A stretch of DNA of 64,000 nucleotides from Bacteroidota bacterium (GCA_002746305.1 NVWV01000001.1:372001-436000); one strand, 5' to 3'. Positions 27,407-36,313 are shown, counted from the stretch's first letter. Notes: generated from the letters alone by a model not told the origin. Numbers and translations are program-made.

Positions 27407-27802
27407 TTAATCTTGATCCAGAGCTAGTACCACCTTGGCACCTTGCTTATCTGCAATCATCACTACATTCATAACGTCTTCATAACGTACATTCTTATCT
27501 CCGCGAATACTGACAGTTGCTTCTGGACTATCTTTTAATACCGCTTGTATGTCAAAAGGTAAACGAGCATAGGAAGTTTTTTTATGGTCAACAGAATAGT
27601 TTAGATTTTCATCTACTTCTACTAAGATGACTTTATTGATAGGATTAACATTATTAACTCCTTTTGGGAGCACTAATTTTAGAGCTGGGTCCTTAACAAC
27701 AGAACTTATGATAATAAAAAATATCAATAGCAAGAATACAATGTCTGTCATACTTGACGCATTAAATTCTGTGCTGATTTTGCTGTCTTTTCTAAGATTC
27801 AT
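27407..27802 (-). CDS. exbD: ExbD/TolR-family biopolymer transport protein
   Basis: A 131-residue protein: short cytoplasmic N-terminus, one membrane helix with the essential Asp (SSMTDIVFLLLIFFIIIS, about 17-34), and a periplasmic domain including VSIRGDKNVRYEDVMNVV. It forms the proton channel with ExbB. Thirteen bases separate it from the TonB-like gene and three from exbB. Confidence 0.9.
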   Translation of the reverse strand: MNLRKDSKISTEFNASSMTDIVFLLLIFFIIISSVVKDPALKLVLPKGVNNVNPINKVILVEVDENLNYSVDHKKTSYARLPFDIQAVLKDSPEATVSIRGDKNVRYEDVMNVVMIADKQGAKVVLALDQD

Positions 27803-27805
27803 AAA

Positions 27806-28510
27806 TTATGCTGGTTCGTGAAGTATATCAAGGAATTCTACAGATGTAGCTTCCATTTTATAGACAACCTTGTTAATCATGCTACTAAGTAAGTTGTAAG
27901 AGATGTATGCAAATATTCCAACTACGAGTCCCGCAACTGTGGTCATCATAGCCTCGCCGATACCTCCACTTAGAAGGTTTGAGGTTATTTGTTGTCCGCT
28001 ATCTTGCATTTGGTTAAATGTACGAATCATACCCGTTACTGTACCTAGAAAACCAAGCATAGGGGCAGCTCCTGAAATAGTAGCTAACAATGGCATTCCT
28101 TTTTCTAACTTATACACCTCAAGTTTTCCTACATTTTCAACTGCCACACTAATATCCTTTAGCGGTTTTCCTATTCTAGATAGACCTTTTTCAATCATCA
28201 GGGCCATTGGTGTAGCTTTGCTATGACATAATCTTTGAGCTCCTCTTAGGTCACCTTCAGTTACCATTTCCTTAATACCTCCCATGAACATAGGATCTAA
28301 ATTGCCTGCCTTTTTAATGGAGAGATACCTTTCAAAAGTTAAGAATATTGCAATGATAAAAAGTATACCAATAGGTATCATCACAATACCACCTTTCCAT
28401 ATTAGCTTTAATACATCAAGGGCTCCTCCTGTAGATTCTTCAGGAGTTATTAACCCTAAACTATCTGTAAGTTCCGTTCCGTTTTGTACTATTTGAAGTA
28501 GTATGCTCAT
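27806..28510 (-). CDS. exbB: ExbB/TolQ/MotA-family proton channel protein
   Basis: A 234-residue protein with a membrane helix near 35-55 (GGIVMIPIGILFIIAIFLTF) and a helical pair near 145-215 containing PMLGFLGTVTGMIRTF and GIGEAMMTTVAGLVVGIFAY, the MotA/ExbB signature. It works with ExbD and the TonB-like protein. One base separates it from the HU/SPOR gene upstream. Confidence 0.92.
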   Translation of the reverse strand: MSILLQIVQNGTELTDSLGLITPEESTGGALDVLKLIWKGGIVMIPIGILFIIAIFLTFERYLSIKKAGNLDPMFMGGIKEMVTEGDLRGAQRLCHSKATPMALMIEKGLSRIGKPLKDISVAVENVGKLEVYKLEKGMPLLATISGAAPMLGFLGTVTGMIRTFNQMQDSGQQITSNLLSGGIGEAMMTTVAGLVVGIFAYISYNLLSSMINKVVYKMEATSVEFLDILHEPA

Positions 28511-28511
28511 A

Positions 28512-29531
28512 TTATTTCTGTTTAATAACTAGTTTTTGATCTAATTTATTTTGGATAAGGTTTTTATATTCTTTTGCAATCTCTTCATTAGAGAATGAAA
28601 TGATAAATACTTCGGTTGAGGAATCATCATTTATTTCAACTTGACAACTGTGATATTTACCTATCAAGTCATTTACCAAGTCAGTTGCCGCATTTTCATT
28701 TTTCACTTGAGCGTATATACCGTAACTTACAGGTGACTTGGACGTTTTAATAACTGGTTTTGTTAGGTCATTAGTGCTGAAATTTTGAGAGTCAACCATT
28801 GATGCTAGATCGTTACCCGTAGGAACCACAGTACTGTTAGTCATTTCAAAATTCAATAAGGCAAAGACCATTGCCACTAGGAAGATAGAACCAAGAGCAT
28901 TGATAATCGATAGGTTGGAAATCGTTGTATTACTCTTTTTTGTCTGTACGATTTTTTTCTTAAGCTTCTTGTTCTGTGAAGCAATAATCCTTTTTTCCTT
29001 TTTCTCCTTTAGTTTTTGAGGTTTAGGAGCTTCTAATTTTATAGGTTCAACAATCTCAATGGGATTGGTAATTTCTGAAACTACGGGTAGAGTCTGGTCC
29101 GTAGTATGTGTTATGGAGATTTGCTTTAACCTAAGTTTTGGTAGGCCAAAAGAACTTCTAGAGAAATTAACAGAGTGATATGGAACAAAAACTAACTTTT
29201 CTTCCTGAGTAAAGTAGAAGGTACCAACTTCTGCTACCTCAACATTTCTTTTGGTATTTAGGACGTCCCATAGATTTGAGATATACTCTTCAACCTTTTG
29301 AACTCCGGCTTCATAACTTATGTTAAGCAGTTGACTTAAGTGATTTGCAACTAAACCGTCTTGATTAATAATTTGTCTATTGAAACTAATAACTTCCTGC
29401 TTTGGCAGGGAATATTTAGCCACCTCACTTCGTTCTGCATTCTTTTCATTGATGAGAAAAGCACCAAAACTAGGTAGTATAACACAGTTGTGTTTATACA
29501 GTAAAAATGATATTTCTTTTGCCAAGTTCAT
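28512..29531 (-). CDS. CCDC81-type HU-domain protein with membrane helix and SPOR domain
   Basis: A 339-residue protein with two N-terminal HU-like domains of the CCDC81-prokaryotic kind (FLLYKHNCVILPSFGAFLIN, about 7-26, and VEVAEVGTFYFTQEEKLVFV, about 97-116), a Lys-rich stretch, one membrane helix (about 205-227) and a C-terminal SPOR-like domain (about 268-337) starting PVSYGIYAQVKNE. SPOR domains bind denuded peptidoglycan at division sites. It heads the ExbB-ExbD-TonB-like operon, which ties that system to the cell wall. Confidence 0.85.
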   Translation of the reverse strand: MNLAKEISFLLYKHNCVILPSFGAFLINEKNAERSEVAKYSLPKQEVISFNRQIINQDGLVANHLSQLLNISYEAGVQKVEEYISNLWDVLNTKRNVEVAEVGTFYFTQEEKLVFVPYHSVNFSRSSFGLPKLRLKQISITHTTDQTLPVVSEITNPIEIVEPIKLEAPKPQKLKEKKEKRIIASQNKKLKKKIVQTKKSNTTISNLSIINALGSIFLVAMVFALLNFEMTNSTVVPTGNDLASMVDSQNFSTNDLTKPVIKTSKSPVSYGIYAQVKNENAATDLVNDLIGKYHSCQVEINDDSSTEVFIISFSNEEIAKEYKNLIQNKLDQKLVIKQK

Positions 29532-29551
29532 TTCAATGCAATATTAACATA

Positions 29552-29571
29552 ATAGCATTCATTTATGCTAT
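29552..29571. repeat. inverted repeat between the barrel-protein gene and the HU/SPOR gene
   Basis: ATAGCAT (29552-29558) and ATGCTAT (29565-29571) form a perfect 7-bp stem with a 6-base loop, 7 bp beyond the stop of the outer-membrane protein gene on the minus strand. No T-run follows on that strand, so as an intrinsic terminator it is weak; it may instead be an operator for the gene starting at 29531. Confidence 0.3.
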
Positions 29572-29577
29572 CAATAA

Positions 29578-31194
29578 TTAGAGAGAAAAGGTGATTCCTG
29601 CAAGGGCATTTAACCCTTGTGCACGGTAGTTATTCCATAATTCGTATCGTTGATTCAGAATGTTATTTACATTCACAAATGCTGATATATTTTTCTTGTA
29701 ACGGTATTCTACACCTACATTAACATCGTTGATAGCGTCTAGATTGTATTCAGTGCCCTTAAGATCTCTGGCTTTTCTAGTACTAGTGGCAAAGTAACCA
29801 CCTCTTACATATATTTTATCAGCTAGTCTCACGGTGGCAAATACGGCTGCATCGTAAGTGGGCATATGCCAAGCTTGTTTCTCTGTATTGGTACTGTATG
29901 AATATACATTACCTCTAAATCCAATATCCACATTTTGGTTCACATCAAATTTCATCTCTCCAGAGAAGCTAAATCTGGTCATATCGTCAGTTACTGTCGT
30001 GAAGTTACGCAACTCATTGGTATCAGAAATAAAGAAATACTGGTCAGAAATAAAGTCTTGTTGAAGTTTTATTCCGTACTCGACAAACCGTTTAAAACTA
30101 CCATTCATACCGGCAAAGACATTCCATACATACGGATTTGAATAGTTGATATTGTTGCCTAAGAAGAGATTCTCATAGCTAATGTTTTTCAAAGTATTCT
30201 TTTGTAAATCACCAGTTATACCAGCGTAAGCTCTAAGTTTTTTAGGAACCAAATAGGTTTCTGCTTTTAGGTAAGGTGCTGGAAATATTTTGTTGGTGCT
30301 AGAGTCTGTTAAGTAATTTACATTTACGCCAATGTCCAGAACGTACTTTTTATAGTCAAATTCAAAATGCGGTTTAAAATCAATAAAGAGTCTGTTATAC
30401 TTAGCCGTTTCAGTTAACTGAGTATACATTCCTCCAATTTCCAAATGAAGTTTCCCTGGCCCCATACGAAAAGAATTGTCACTATGTACTTTAAAGGTAC
30501 TTTCATTTTCTCCCAGTTTATCAAATATGTTAAATCCGATATCCAAGTCACTTTTGACCTTTGACTTTTTTAAAGACCAAATGGCGTTTGCATTAATATC
30601 ATTGTAAATCTGATTGATGTCATTCAATTCTAGGGTTGGAGTGTCAATGAGATATCCATAATAGTGAACTACATTACGTCGATAGTCAATCTCACCGTAA
30701 AGATCATTGCCTTTTTCTCGAGACCCGTATGCCTTAACTTGATTCTGGCTAAAAAGACCTTGTTCCGGATTTTTAGAGGCACTCGCGGCATGATGTTTTA
30801 ACCTAAGACCATAGGTATAGTACTTGTCCTGAGTGTTGTGAATACTAGCATCTACGTATGAAGTAAGGTAATTTCCTCCTCCAATTTCTATGTAGTTGTC
30901 AAATAAATTTTCAGGTTCTTCGGGACGAATAAATACAGGGTCTATTGGAGTATATACAGATTTCGGTTTGTACGCTACATTGGGAAAACTGTAGTTATAC
31001 GTGGGAGAGTTTACCTTAGGCTCCTCCAAAGAAGGTTGTATATCAATCTTTACAGACTCCGCTACATCAGGGTTGTAGACTGTTGTGATTACAATGTTAG
31101 AATCAGATCCTGCAATTTGCCCTTGAGCAAAAAGACACATGAGTACAAAAACAAATGAAGTTAAGATATTTTTCACTGGAGTGATTTTAAGCAT
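29578..31194 (-). CDS. outer-membrane TonB-dependent-receptor-like beta-barrel protein
   Basis: A 538-residue protein when read from ATG 31194, which gives a clean signal peptide (LKITPVKNILTSFVFVLMCL then FAQGQ); the open frame upstream of it has no membrane or signal logic. No plug or carboxypeptidase-like domain is evident. The rest is rich in alternating aromatic strands and ends FVNVNNILNQRYELWNNYRA and GITFSL, the usual end of TonB-receptor barrels. It may be a receptor-derived porin energised by the neighbouring ExbBD/TonB-like system. It is divergent from recA. Confidence 0.7.
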   Translation of the reverse strand: MLKITPVKNILTSFVFVLMCLFAQGQIAGSDSNIVITTVYNPDVAESVKIDIQPSLEEPKVNSPTYNYSFPNVAYKPKSVYTPIDPVFIRPEEPENLFDNYIEIGGGNYLTSYVDASIHNTQDKYYTYGLRLKHHAASASKNPEQGLFSQNQVKAYGSREKGNDLYGEIDYRRNVVHYYGYLIDTPTLELNDINQIYNDINANAIWSLKKSKVKSDLDIGFNIFDKLGENESTFKVHSDNSFRMGPGKLHLEIGGMYTQLTETAKYNRLFIDFKPHFEFDYKKYVLDIGVNVNYLTDSSTNKIFPAPYLKAETYLVPKKLRAYAGITGDLQKNTLKNISYENLFLGNNINYSNPYVWNVFAGMNGSFKRFVEYGIKLQQDFISDQYFFISDTNELRNFTTVTDDMTRFSFSGEMKFDVNQNVDIGFRGNVYSYSTNTEKQAWHMPTYDAAVFATVRLADKIYVRGGYFATSTRKARDLKGTEYNLDAINDVNVGVEYRYKKNISAFVNVNNILNQRYELWNNYRAQGLNALAGITFSL

Positions 31195-31275
31195 TAAAAT
31201 ATTCAACGAAGTTAAGGGTCGATTAGTATATGTTTTGGTCGTAATTTCTATTTCTATCAACACCTTTTCCAATAC

Positions 31276-31306
31276 TTGCGTTATCATATGCTTTAGTATA
31301 TATTTG
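31276..31306 (+). promoter_or_regulatory. recA promoter (TTG -33, TATATTTG -7)
   Basis: TTG at 31276-31278 and TATATTTG at 31299-31306, 20 bp apart, match the Bacteroidota -33/-7 consensus. The predicted start lies about 20 bp before the recA ATG. No obvious LexA-type operator was seen. Confidence 0.6.
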
Positions 31307-31330
31307 GGTAAATTAGTTTAGATAATAATA

Positions 31331-32365
31331 ATGTCAAAGAACGAAAACGCAGAGAAACTGAAAGCCTTAAAAATGACCATAGACAAGCTAGAAAAGTCTT
31401 ATGGTAAAGGTGTGGTGATGAAAATGGATGACGAGAGTATAATGAAAGTAGATTCGATTTCTACAGGCTCTCTTGGTTTGGATATAGGATTAGGTGTAGG
31501 TGGTTTCCCAAAAGGTAGGGTAGTCGAAATATATGGTCCTGAATCTTCTGGTAAGACTACTTTAGCAATGCACTGTATCGCTGAGTCTCAAAAGAGAGGT
31601 GGAATATGTGCATTTATAGATGCAGAGCATGCTTTTGATAAATTTTATGCTGAGAAAATAGGTATTGATACGAGTGAATTGCTAATCTCACAACCAGATG
31701 ATGGAGAACAAGCATTGGAGATAACGGATAATCTTATCCGTTCAGGAGCTATTGATGTAATTGTTATTGATTCTGTTGCTGCTCTTGTACCTAGAGCTGA
31801 GCTTGAAGGTGATATGGGAGACTCTAAAATGGGCTTGCATGCTCGTTTGATGTCTCAAGCACTTAGGAAACTTACAGGTACAATTAGTAAAACAGGTTGT
31901 ATTTGTATATTTATTAACCAATTGAGAGAGAAAATTGGGGTGATGTTTGGTAATCCTGAAACTACTACTGGCGGTAATGCTCTTAAGTTTTATGCTTCTG
32001 TGAGGTTGGATATAAGAAGAATCGGTAGTATTAAGGATGGAATAGATATTGTTGGTAATCGAGTAAAAGTAAAGGTTGCTAAAAATAAAGTAGCACCTCC
32101 TTTCCGTGTTGTTGAGTTTGATATCATGTATGGTCAAGGAATCTCTAAAGTAGGAGAGATTATTGATCTTGGTGTAGAAAATAATGTAATTCAGAAAAGT
32201 GGGTCTTGGTTTAGTTATGGAGAAACAAGATTGGGACAAGGTAGAGATTCCGTAAAGCAATTACTTCTGGATAATCCAGAAATGATGGATGAGATGGAAG
32301 CTAAAATCTTTGATATTATAAATGGTGATGAACCTGTAGAAGCCGAACAAACTGCTGCTGAATAA
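31331..32365 (+). CDS. recA: recombinase RecA
   Basis: A 344-residue RecA. The Walker A motif GPESSGKTT is at 69-77, Walker [19 protein letters not shown] follows, and loop L2 ([20 protein letters not shown]) is intact. It drives strand exchange in homologous recombination and induces the SOS response where LexA exists. The C-terminal tail is acidic, as usual. It stands alone, with its own promoter and terminator. Confidence 0.98.
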   Translation: MSKNENAEKLKALKMTIDKLEKSYGKGVVMKMDDESIMKVDSISTGSLGLDIGLGVGGFPKGRVVEIYGPESSGKTTLAMHCIAESQKRGGICAFIDAEHAFDKFYAEKIGIDTSELLISQPDDGEQALEITDNLIRSGAIDVIVIDSVAALVPRAELEGDMGDSKMGLHARLMSQALRKLTGTISKTGCICIFINQLREKIGVMFGNPETTTGGNALKFYASVRLDIRRIGSIKDGIDIVGNRVKVKVAKNKVAPPFRVVEFDIMYGQGISKVGEIIDLGVENNVIQKSGSWFSYGETRLGQGRDSVKQLLLDNPEMMDEMEAKIFDIINGDEPVEAEQTAAE

Positions 32366-32395
32366 ATTTTAGAAATATTTTACAATAGGATATGT

Positions 32396-32430
32396 AAGTC
32401 TTCAACCCTCTGGGTTGGAGACTTTTTATT
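32396..32430 (+). terminator. rho-independent terminator of recA
   Basis: AGTCTTCAACCC (32397-32408) pairs with GGGTTGGAGACT (32412-32422 region) across a TCT loop with one G:U pair, followed by TTTTTATTT. It lies 31 bp after the recA stop. Confidence 0.85.
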
Positions 32431-32490
32431 TAAAGCAAGTCTTATCTGTTGGGTGAAAAATAGAAGTAGTTGAGTTAAATGATGGCTGAA

Positions 32491-32874
32491 TTACCTGTTG
32501 GCAGTATAATTTCCCATAAATGTGCGATATGGAGCAGCGATATACATCATAAGAAGTCGACTCAATCGAAAAGACATAGGAGAAGTGACCAATGTGTAGG
32601 CAATTACAGTACCAATGTAATAGCCTAAGTGTACGTCATCACTTAAAGTGAAAAAGAAAAAGCCAATTATAATGAATGAAGCAACACTATACGCATAGCT
32701 GAAATACATTGCTCCCCAGAAAAAACCAGGTTCAGATTCAAATTTGACCTTACAACTTGGGCAATGCGTATTCATATCTCTAAAATGTCTAAGATTAGTG
32801 CCTTTATGCGTAAACACGTTGCCTTTCCGGCATTGAGGACATTTTCCTCCAATGAAGGCTGATAGTCCGCTCAA
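32491..32874 (-). CDS. DUF983 membrane protein with zinc-ribbon
   Basis: A 127-residue protein. The N-terminal Cys pairs C12/C15 (KCPQC) and C38/C41 (HCPSC) look like a zinc ribbon, followed by EPGFFWGAMYFSYAYS and two membrane helices, the layout of DUF983. Function unknown. In Bacteroidota such genes often lie near respiratory genes, as here. It overlaps the small gene upstream by 4 bp. Confidence 0.85.
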   Translation of the reverse strand: MSGLSAFIGGKCPQCRKGNVFTHKGTNLRHFRDMNTHCPSCKVKFESEPGFFWGAMYFSYAYSVASFIIIGFFFFTLSDDVHLGYYIGTVIAYTLVTSPMSFRLSRLLMMYIAAPYRTFMGNYTANR

Positions 32875-33095
32875 GACTTACTGTAATTGTTTTTGTAATA
32901 CCAAACACCACCTATTGCAGCTATTGCCAGATACGGAGTGGCAAGAAGATAGAGTATACCATCATTTAGACCTCGTCCTTTGGTGTGACCATCTTTCATA
33001 CCGCTTTCTATGGCAGTCTTACACATTGGGCACTGGGCTTCAGCAATTATTGTTGCCGAGCATATAAAGAAAAAGATAAATAGTGCTTTTTTCAT
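32871..33095 (-). CDS. small membrane protein with exported CxxC motif
   Basis: A 74-residue protein: N-terminal hydrophobic signal ending ATIIAEAQ, then CPMC (Cys22, Cys25), a short Gly/Lys stretch and a C-terminal membrane helix (about 46-66). The CPMC pair would face the periplasm, so metal or thiol chemistry linked to oxidase assembly is conceivable. No family recognised. A -7 element lies 6 bp upstream of the start, giving a two-gene unit with the DUF983 gene. Confidence 0.7.
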   Translation of the reverse strand: MKKALFIFFFICSATIIAEAQCPMCKTAIESGMKDGHTKGRGLNDGILYLLATPYLAIAAIGGVWYYKNNYSKS

Positions 33096-33100
33096 TGGTG

Positions 33101-33108
33101 CAAAGTTA
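33101..33108 (-). promoter_or_regulatory. -7 promoter element (TAACTTTG) for the small CxxC protein
   Basis: Read on the minus strand, 33108-33101 is TAACTTTG followed by CACC, matching TAnnTTTG. It overlaps the stop codon of the upstream FkbM-like gene and lies only 5 bp from the ATG at 33095, so the transcript would be almost leaderless. No -33 TTG at the usual spacing. Confidence 0.4.
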
Positions 33109-33837
33109 CGTTTGTTTAGGTATAAAGAAGAAGTTTTGAATGTCCGTAGGGTTACTTTGTATTACTTCTAATTTACCCCTTCTTAAAACTTTAGTTTCAT
33201 ATCCAAGGGATTCCAAGTACTTGAAACAATCTTGTCTATTTTGATTATCCCAAAGTTCACAGTAAATGATAGGTCGATAGCTTTTTAAGATATTTTCAGC
33301 TCCTAAAAATACTTCGTACTCAAAATTTTCGACATCAATTTTAATTGCATCAATTTTGACCCCTTTTAGTTCAGATTGATCATCGAGTCTGTAACAATCT
33401 GTTTCAAAAATGCTGCCATCATTGAATTCTGTCATTTTATTATCAACCACATGACTCAATCCCTGTTTTTTTACGCCATCAACTTCAGGAAGTACAAGAC
33501 TAATAGACTTGTTTTCATTACCCAGAGCATTAGTTAGAATATGAAGATTATCAAGTCTATACTTAGATTTTACTTTTTCTACTACTGCATAATTATTAGG
33601 CATAGGTTCAAAAGCATAAGTAGACTTGCTATTTTTTGCAAGATGATAGGACATTAAACCCAAGTTAGCACCAATATCTAATGTGGTTTGATTCGGTTTA
33701 ATTAGTGACAGGAAATGAAAGAAGTCATTTTCGTTTTTATCAAATCTTAGTGTACGGAGTTTGTATAAGGTGAAGTACCATAAATAAGTATCATAACCGA
33801 GTACTTTTTGTAAAGTACGTTGGATAAGAGCTTTCAC
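33106..33837 (-). CDS. FkbM-family SAM-dependent methyltransferase
   Basis: A 243-residue protein. TTLDIGANLGLMSYHLAK is SAM motif I, YAFEPMPNNYAVVEKV the acidic second strand, and IDAIKIDVENFEYEVFLGA with IIYCELWDN are FkbM hallmarks. I start it at GTG 33837, 2 bp after the DUF420 stop; the longer frame to 33909 runs inside DUF420. FkbM enzymes O-methylate sugars or small molecules, so this gene is foreign to the oxidase genes it follows. Substrate unknown. Confidence 0.8.
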   Translation of the reverse strand: MKALIQRTLQKVLGYDTYLWYFTLYKLRTLRFDKNENDFFHFLSLIKPNQTTLDIGANLGLMSYHLAKNSKSTYAFEPMPNNYAVVEKVKSKYRLDNLHILTNALGNENKSISLVLPEVDGVKKQGLSHVVDNKMTEFNDGSIFETDCYRLDDQSELKGVKIDAIKIDVENFEYEVFLGAENILKSYRPIIYCELWDNQNRQDCFKYLESLGYETKVLRRGKLEVIQSNPTDIQNFFFIPKQT

Positions 33838-33839
33838 GA

Positions 33840-34382
33840 CTAACCAAATTGATAATATGGTGAAATAAACATATATACCAAAACACCTGTAATGGCTACA
33901 TACAACCAAATAGGGTAGGAGAAGCGTACAATTTTACGATGCTTATCAATTTTGTCCGTAAGAGCGTACCAAAATGAAAGGAGAATTAAAGGTAAAACTA
34001 TAGCTGCACAAACTATGTGGGTGAATAGAATGATAAAATATACATACTTTAGAGGAGGATCACCACCGTAGGTAGTTTTTGGTCCTAGATAATGATAGAC
34101 CACATAACTTCCCAAAAAAACTGCGGATAAACCAAATGCAGTTAGGTTTAGTTTTTTATGTGTAAGTACTTTACCAGCTTTTATAGCTCGAAGAGACGAT
34201 ACTAGAAGTATGGCACAAATTCCATTCAGTATAGCATGAAAGAGAGGTTGATGCCGTACAAAGGAGGGAATATCCTCAGGTTTACCAAGAACATTTGAAT
34301 AAAGAAGTATAACAAGACCCAATACCAATACAGATATTGCCATTGCGATTCTAAAAAAGAGTTTATCACTAATTTTATTCAT
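33840..34382 (-). CDS. DUF420 membrane protein
   Basis: A 180-residue protein with five hydrophobic helices, matching DUF420. Characteristic are RHQPLFHAILNG with its histidines, YHYLGPKTTYGG and the last helices with FTHIVCAAIVLP and HRKIVRFSYPIWLYV. DUF420 genes recur beside caa3/aa3 oxidase genes and SCO1, and a role in oxidase assembly is presumed. It overlaps the sco gene by 8 bp. Confidence 0.85.
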   Translation of the reverse strand: MNKISDKLFFRIAMAISVLVLGLVILLYSNVLGKPEDIPSFVRHQPLFHAILNGICAILLVSSLRAIKAGKVLTHKKLNLTAFGLSAVFLGSYVVYHYLGPKTTYGGDPPLKYVYFIILFTHIVCAAIVLPLILLSFWYALTDKIDKHRKIVRFSYPIWLYVAITGVLVYMFISPYYQFG

Positions 34383-35025
34383 TGGCTTCTTCGTCTTTGT
34401 ATATTTTTAGAAGAAAACGTGCGTCTTCCACCATTTTCAAGACATCCGTAATGTCAAGACCATCATAAATACCTCGCACGTGAAAATCTTTGTCGATTAA
34501 CATTAGTTTTTCACTGTGAATAAAATCAGTCGTGTCTGGAACTTCCTGAATAACCGCCTTATAGTTGTTAATTGCTAGATTATATATTGTACTTCTCTTA
34601 CCTGTTAGAAACTTCCATTGATCATCATTTACCTCAAACTTATCAGCATACTTTCTAAGAACGGCTACAGTATCATTATAAGGATCAACGGTATGAGATA
34701 GAAATAGTATGTCTGTGCTATTCTCAAGCTTCTGAGTAGCTATCTTAATATGTCCATTAATCACGGGACAAACTTCTGGACATGAGGCAAAAAAGAAGTT
34801 GGAAATAAATATTTTGTCGCCAATATCCTCTCTGCTAAAGGTCATTCCATTCTGATCTGTTAAAGAGAAACTATCAATGTAATAGGGTACTTCTTCACCC
34901 ATTTCGTCTGTTGAGTAAATTGGAAGTGTCTTATACCCAAATATAGATTTTTTAAGAAGTATTGCAAAGATAACAGGCAGTGCCAACACTACTACCAGGA
35001 TTATTTTTCCAGTAGTTCGATTCAT
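34375..35025 (-). CDS. SCO1/SenC/PrrC-type copper chaperone
   Basis: A 216-residue protein when started at ATG 35025; the frame to 35058 would overlap coxIV. It has an N-terminal membrane anchor (8-25) and a thioredoxin-like domain with the copper ligands Cys82 and Cys86 (CPEVC) and His170 (FIHSEK). It delivers copper to the CuA site of subunit II during oxidase assembly, on the periplasmic side. Encoded within the oxidase locus, 17 bp after coxIV. Confidence 0.9.
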   Translation of the reverse strand: MNRTTGKIILVVVLALPVIFAILLKKSIFGYKTLPIYSTDEMGEEVPYYIDSFSLTDQNGMTFSREDIGDKIFISNFFFASCPEVCPVINGHIKIATQKLENSTDILFLSHTVDPYNDTVAVLRKYADKFEVNDDQWKFLTGKRSTIYNLAINNYKAVIQEVPDTTDFIHSEKLMLIDKDFHVRGIYDGLDITDVLKMVEDARFLLKIYKDEEANE

Positions 35026-35042
35026 ATATATATAATCAGTTT

Positions 35043-35399
35043 CTAAAAGGACCCCCAAAAACTTCCTTCAAAGAGCATCCAACCGATGAAGAATATAATA
35101 AAGAACATTGGTAGAATAATCATGTATGCTAAGCTTTTCTTTTCATGTTTCATGTGCATAAAGGTTCCTACAATGAACCAAGCCTTAATTAATCCAAGAA
35201 ATATGAAGAGAATATTTCTAGCCATTCCTGGGTCCATGATAAAGTAAAAACCAACATCGACTATAGTAAGGCCAAGTAAAATCCAAAATCGTTTCCAGAT
35301 ATCAGAAGTACCGTGACTATGTACTTTAGGTACCCAAACTGTTGGATCATAATTTACTTCGTCGTGAATATCTACGTTTTTATTTGAATGTGAAGACAT
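35043..35399 (-). CDS. cytochrome c oxidase subunit IV
   Basis: A 118-residue membrane protein with three helices: WILLGLTIVDVGFYFIM, NILFIFLGLIKAWFIVGTFM followed by HMKHEKK, and MIILPMFFIIFFIGWMLF. The AWFIVGTFMHMKHE segment is the mark of small subunit IV (CoxF/CyoD-like) proteins. It stabilises the oxidase. Next to the subunit III genes. Confidence 0.85.
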   Translation of the reverse strand: MSSHSNKNVDIHDEVNYDPTVWVPKVHSHGTSDIWKRFWILLGLTIVDVGFYFIMDPGMARNILFIFLGLIKAWFIVGTFMHMKHEKKSLAYMIILPMFFIIFFIGWMLFEGSFWGSF

Positions 35400-35419
35400 A
35401 ATTTAAAATCTTTTGTGTG

Positions 35420-36313
35420 TTAGATTAAGTAGAAGAAAGTGAATACAAATACCCATACAAGGTCTACAAAGTGCCAGTATAAACCAACCTTTTCAACCAT
35501 TTCGTAGTGGCCTCTTTTTTCGTAAGTTCCTCTAAGAACGTTTATATATATGATAATATTTAAAACTACTCCAGAGAATACGTGGAAACCGTGAAAACCA
35601 GTTACTCCAAAGAAAAGAGCTGCAAATGTTGACGGACCAAAGGGATTGCTGTCCATCAAAGAACCTGCTCCAATGAATTGAACCCATTCCCATGCTTGAC
35701 AACTTAAGAAGGCAAAACCTCCAATAATCGTCCAAAACATCCATTTACCAACGGCTTTCTTATCCATTCTCTGACCTGCTTCTACACCAAGTACCATTGT
35801 AACACTACTTAGAATAAGAATCAAAGTCATTAAACTTACAAATATCAATGGTAAGTGCATACCATGAAAATCAAATATTCCAAAACCAGGGAAGTGATTA
35901 AAAACTAAATCAGGTGATGGCCAATGTGTTTCTGAAAATATACCGACTTCTCGCATTTTTTCAATGAAGTAATCTGTATGATCTGCATGAGCCTCCGCTC
36001 CGTGAGCTACTTCAGCATGAGCAACAACTTCAGGAGTGAATTTTTCAATTAAATTGGATCCAAACTGAAATTTCACAAGGTTCCCGTCCATCGGTATACC
36101 CTGTGCTTCTAGGGCTGCAGGAGTAACTTCTTCAACGAAACTTTCTGTAGAATCAAATTTGTGGCGGATAGCACCGTATCCTATAAGCAAAGATGAAAAG
36201 GTGAAAGCATCTGAAAGCAGGAAAATCCACATCATGAGTTTTCCATAACTTACTTTGAAAGGTGAATTACCTCCACCCCAAGTGCTTGATTTTGATATAG
36301 TTTGTGTTGACAT
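35420..36313 (-). CDS. cytochrome c oxidase subunit III (long form)
   Basis: A 297-residue subunit III. KLMMWIFLLSDAFTFSSLL starts the first helix, then comes an extended His/Glu-rich loop (about 65-120), and GFHGFHVFSGVVLNI and YWHFVDLVWVFVFTFFYLI form the conserved last helices. It belongs to the aa3-type oxidase and supports proton uptake. A second, shorter subunit III gene lies 3 bp upstream. Confidence 0.92.
   Translation of the reverse strand: MSTQTISKSSTWGGGNSPFKVSYGKLMMWIFLLSDAFTFSSLLIGYGAIRHKFDSTESFVEEVTPAALEAQGIPMDGNLVKFQFGSNLIEKFTPEVVAHAEVAHGAEAHADHTDYFIEKMREVGIFSETHWPSPDLVFNHFPGFGIFDFHGMHLPLIFVSLMTLILILSSVTMVLGVEAGQRMDKKAVGKWMFWTIIGGFAFLSCQAWEWVQFIGAGSLMDSNPFGPSTFAALFFGVTGFHGFHVFSGVVLNIIIYINVLRGTYEKRGHYEMVEKVGLYWHFVDLVWVFVFTFFYLI

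Noticed and set aside
31195..31287. Longer start of the outer-membrane barrel protein
   Set aside because: The 31 extra codons would bury the signal peptide; ATG 31194 puts it at the N-terminus.
31742..32260. 172-codon open frame on the minus strand inside recA
   Set aside because: It is fully antisense to recA, has no family resemblance and a low-complexity Asn/Ser-rich composition typical of shadow frames.
33838..33909. Extended N-terminus of the FkbM gene
   Set aside because: These codons lie within the end of DUF420; the GTG at 33837 fits better.
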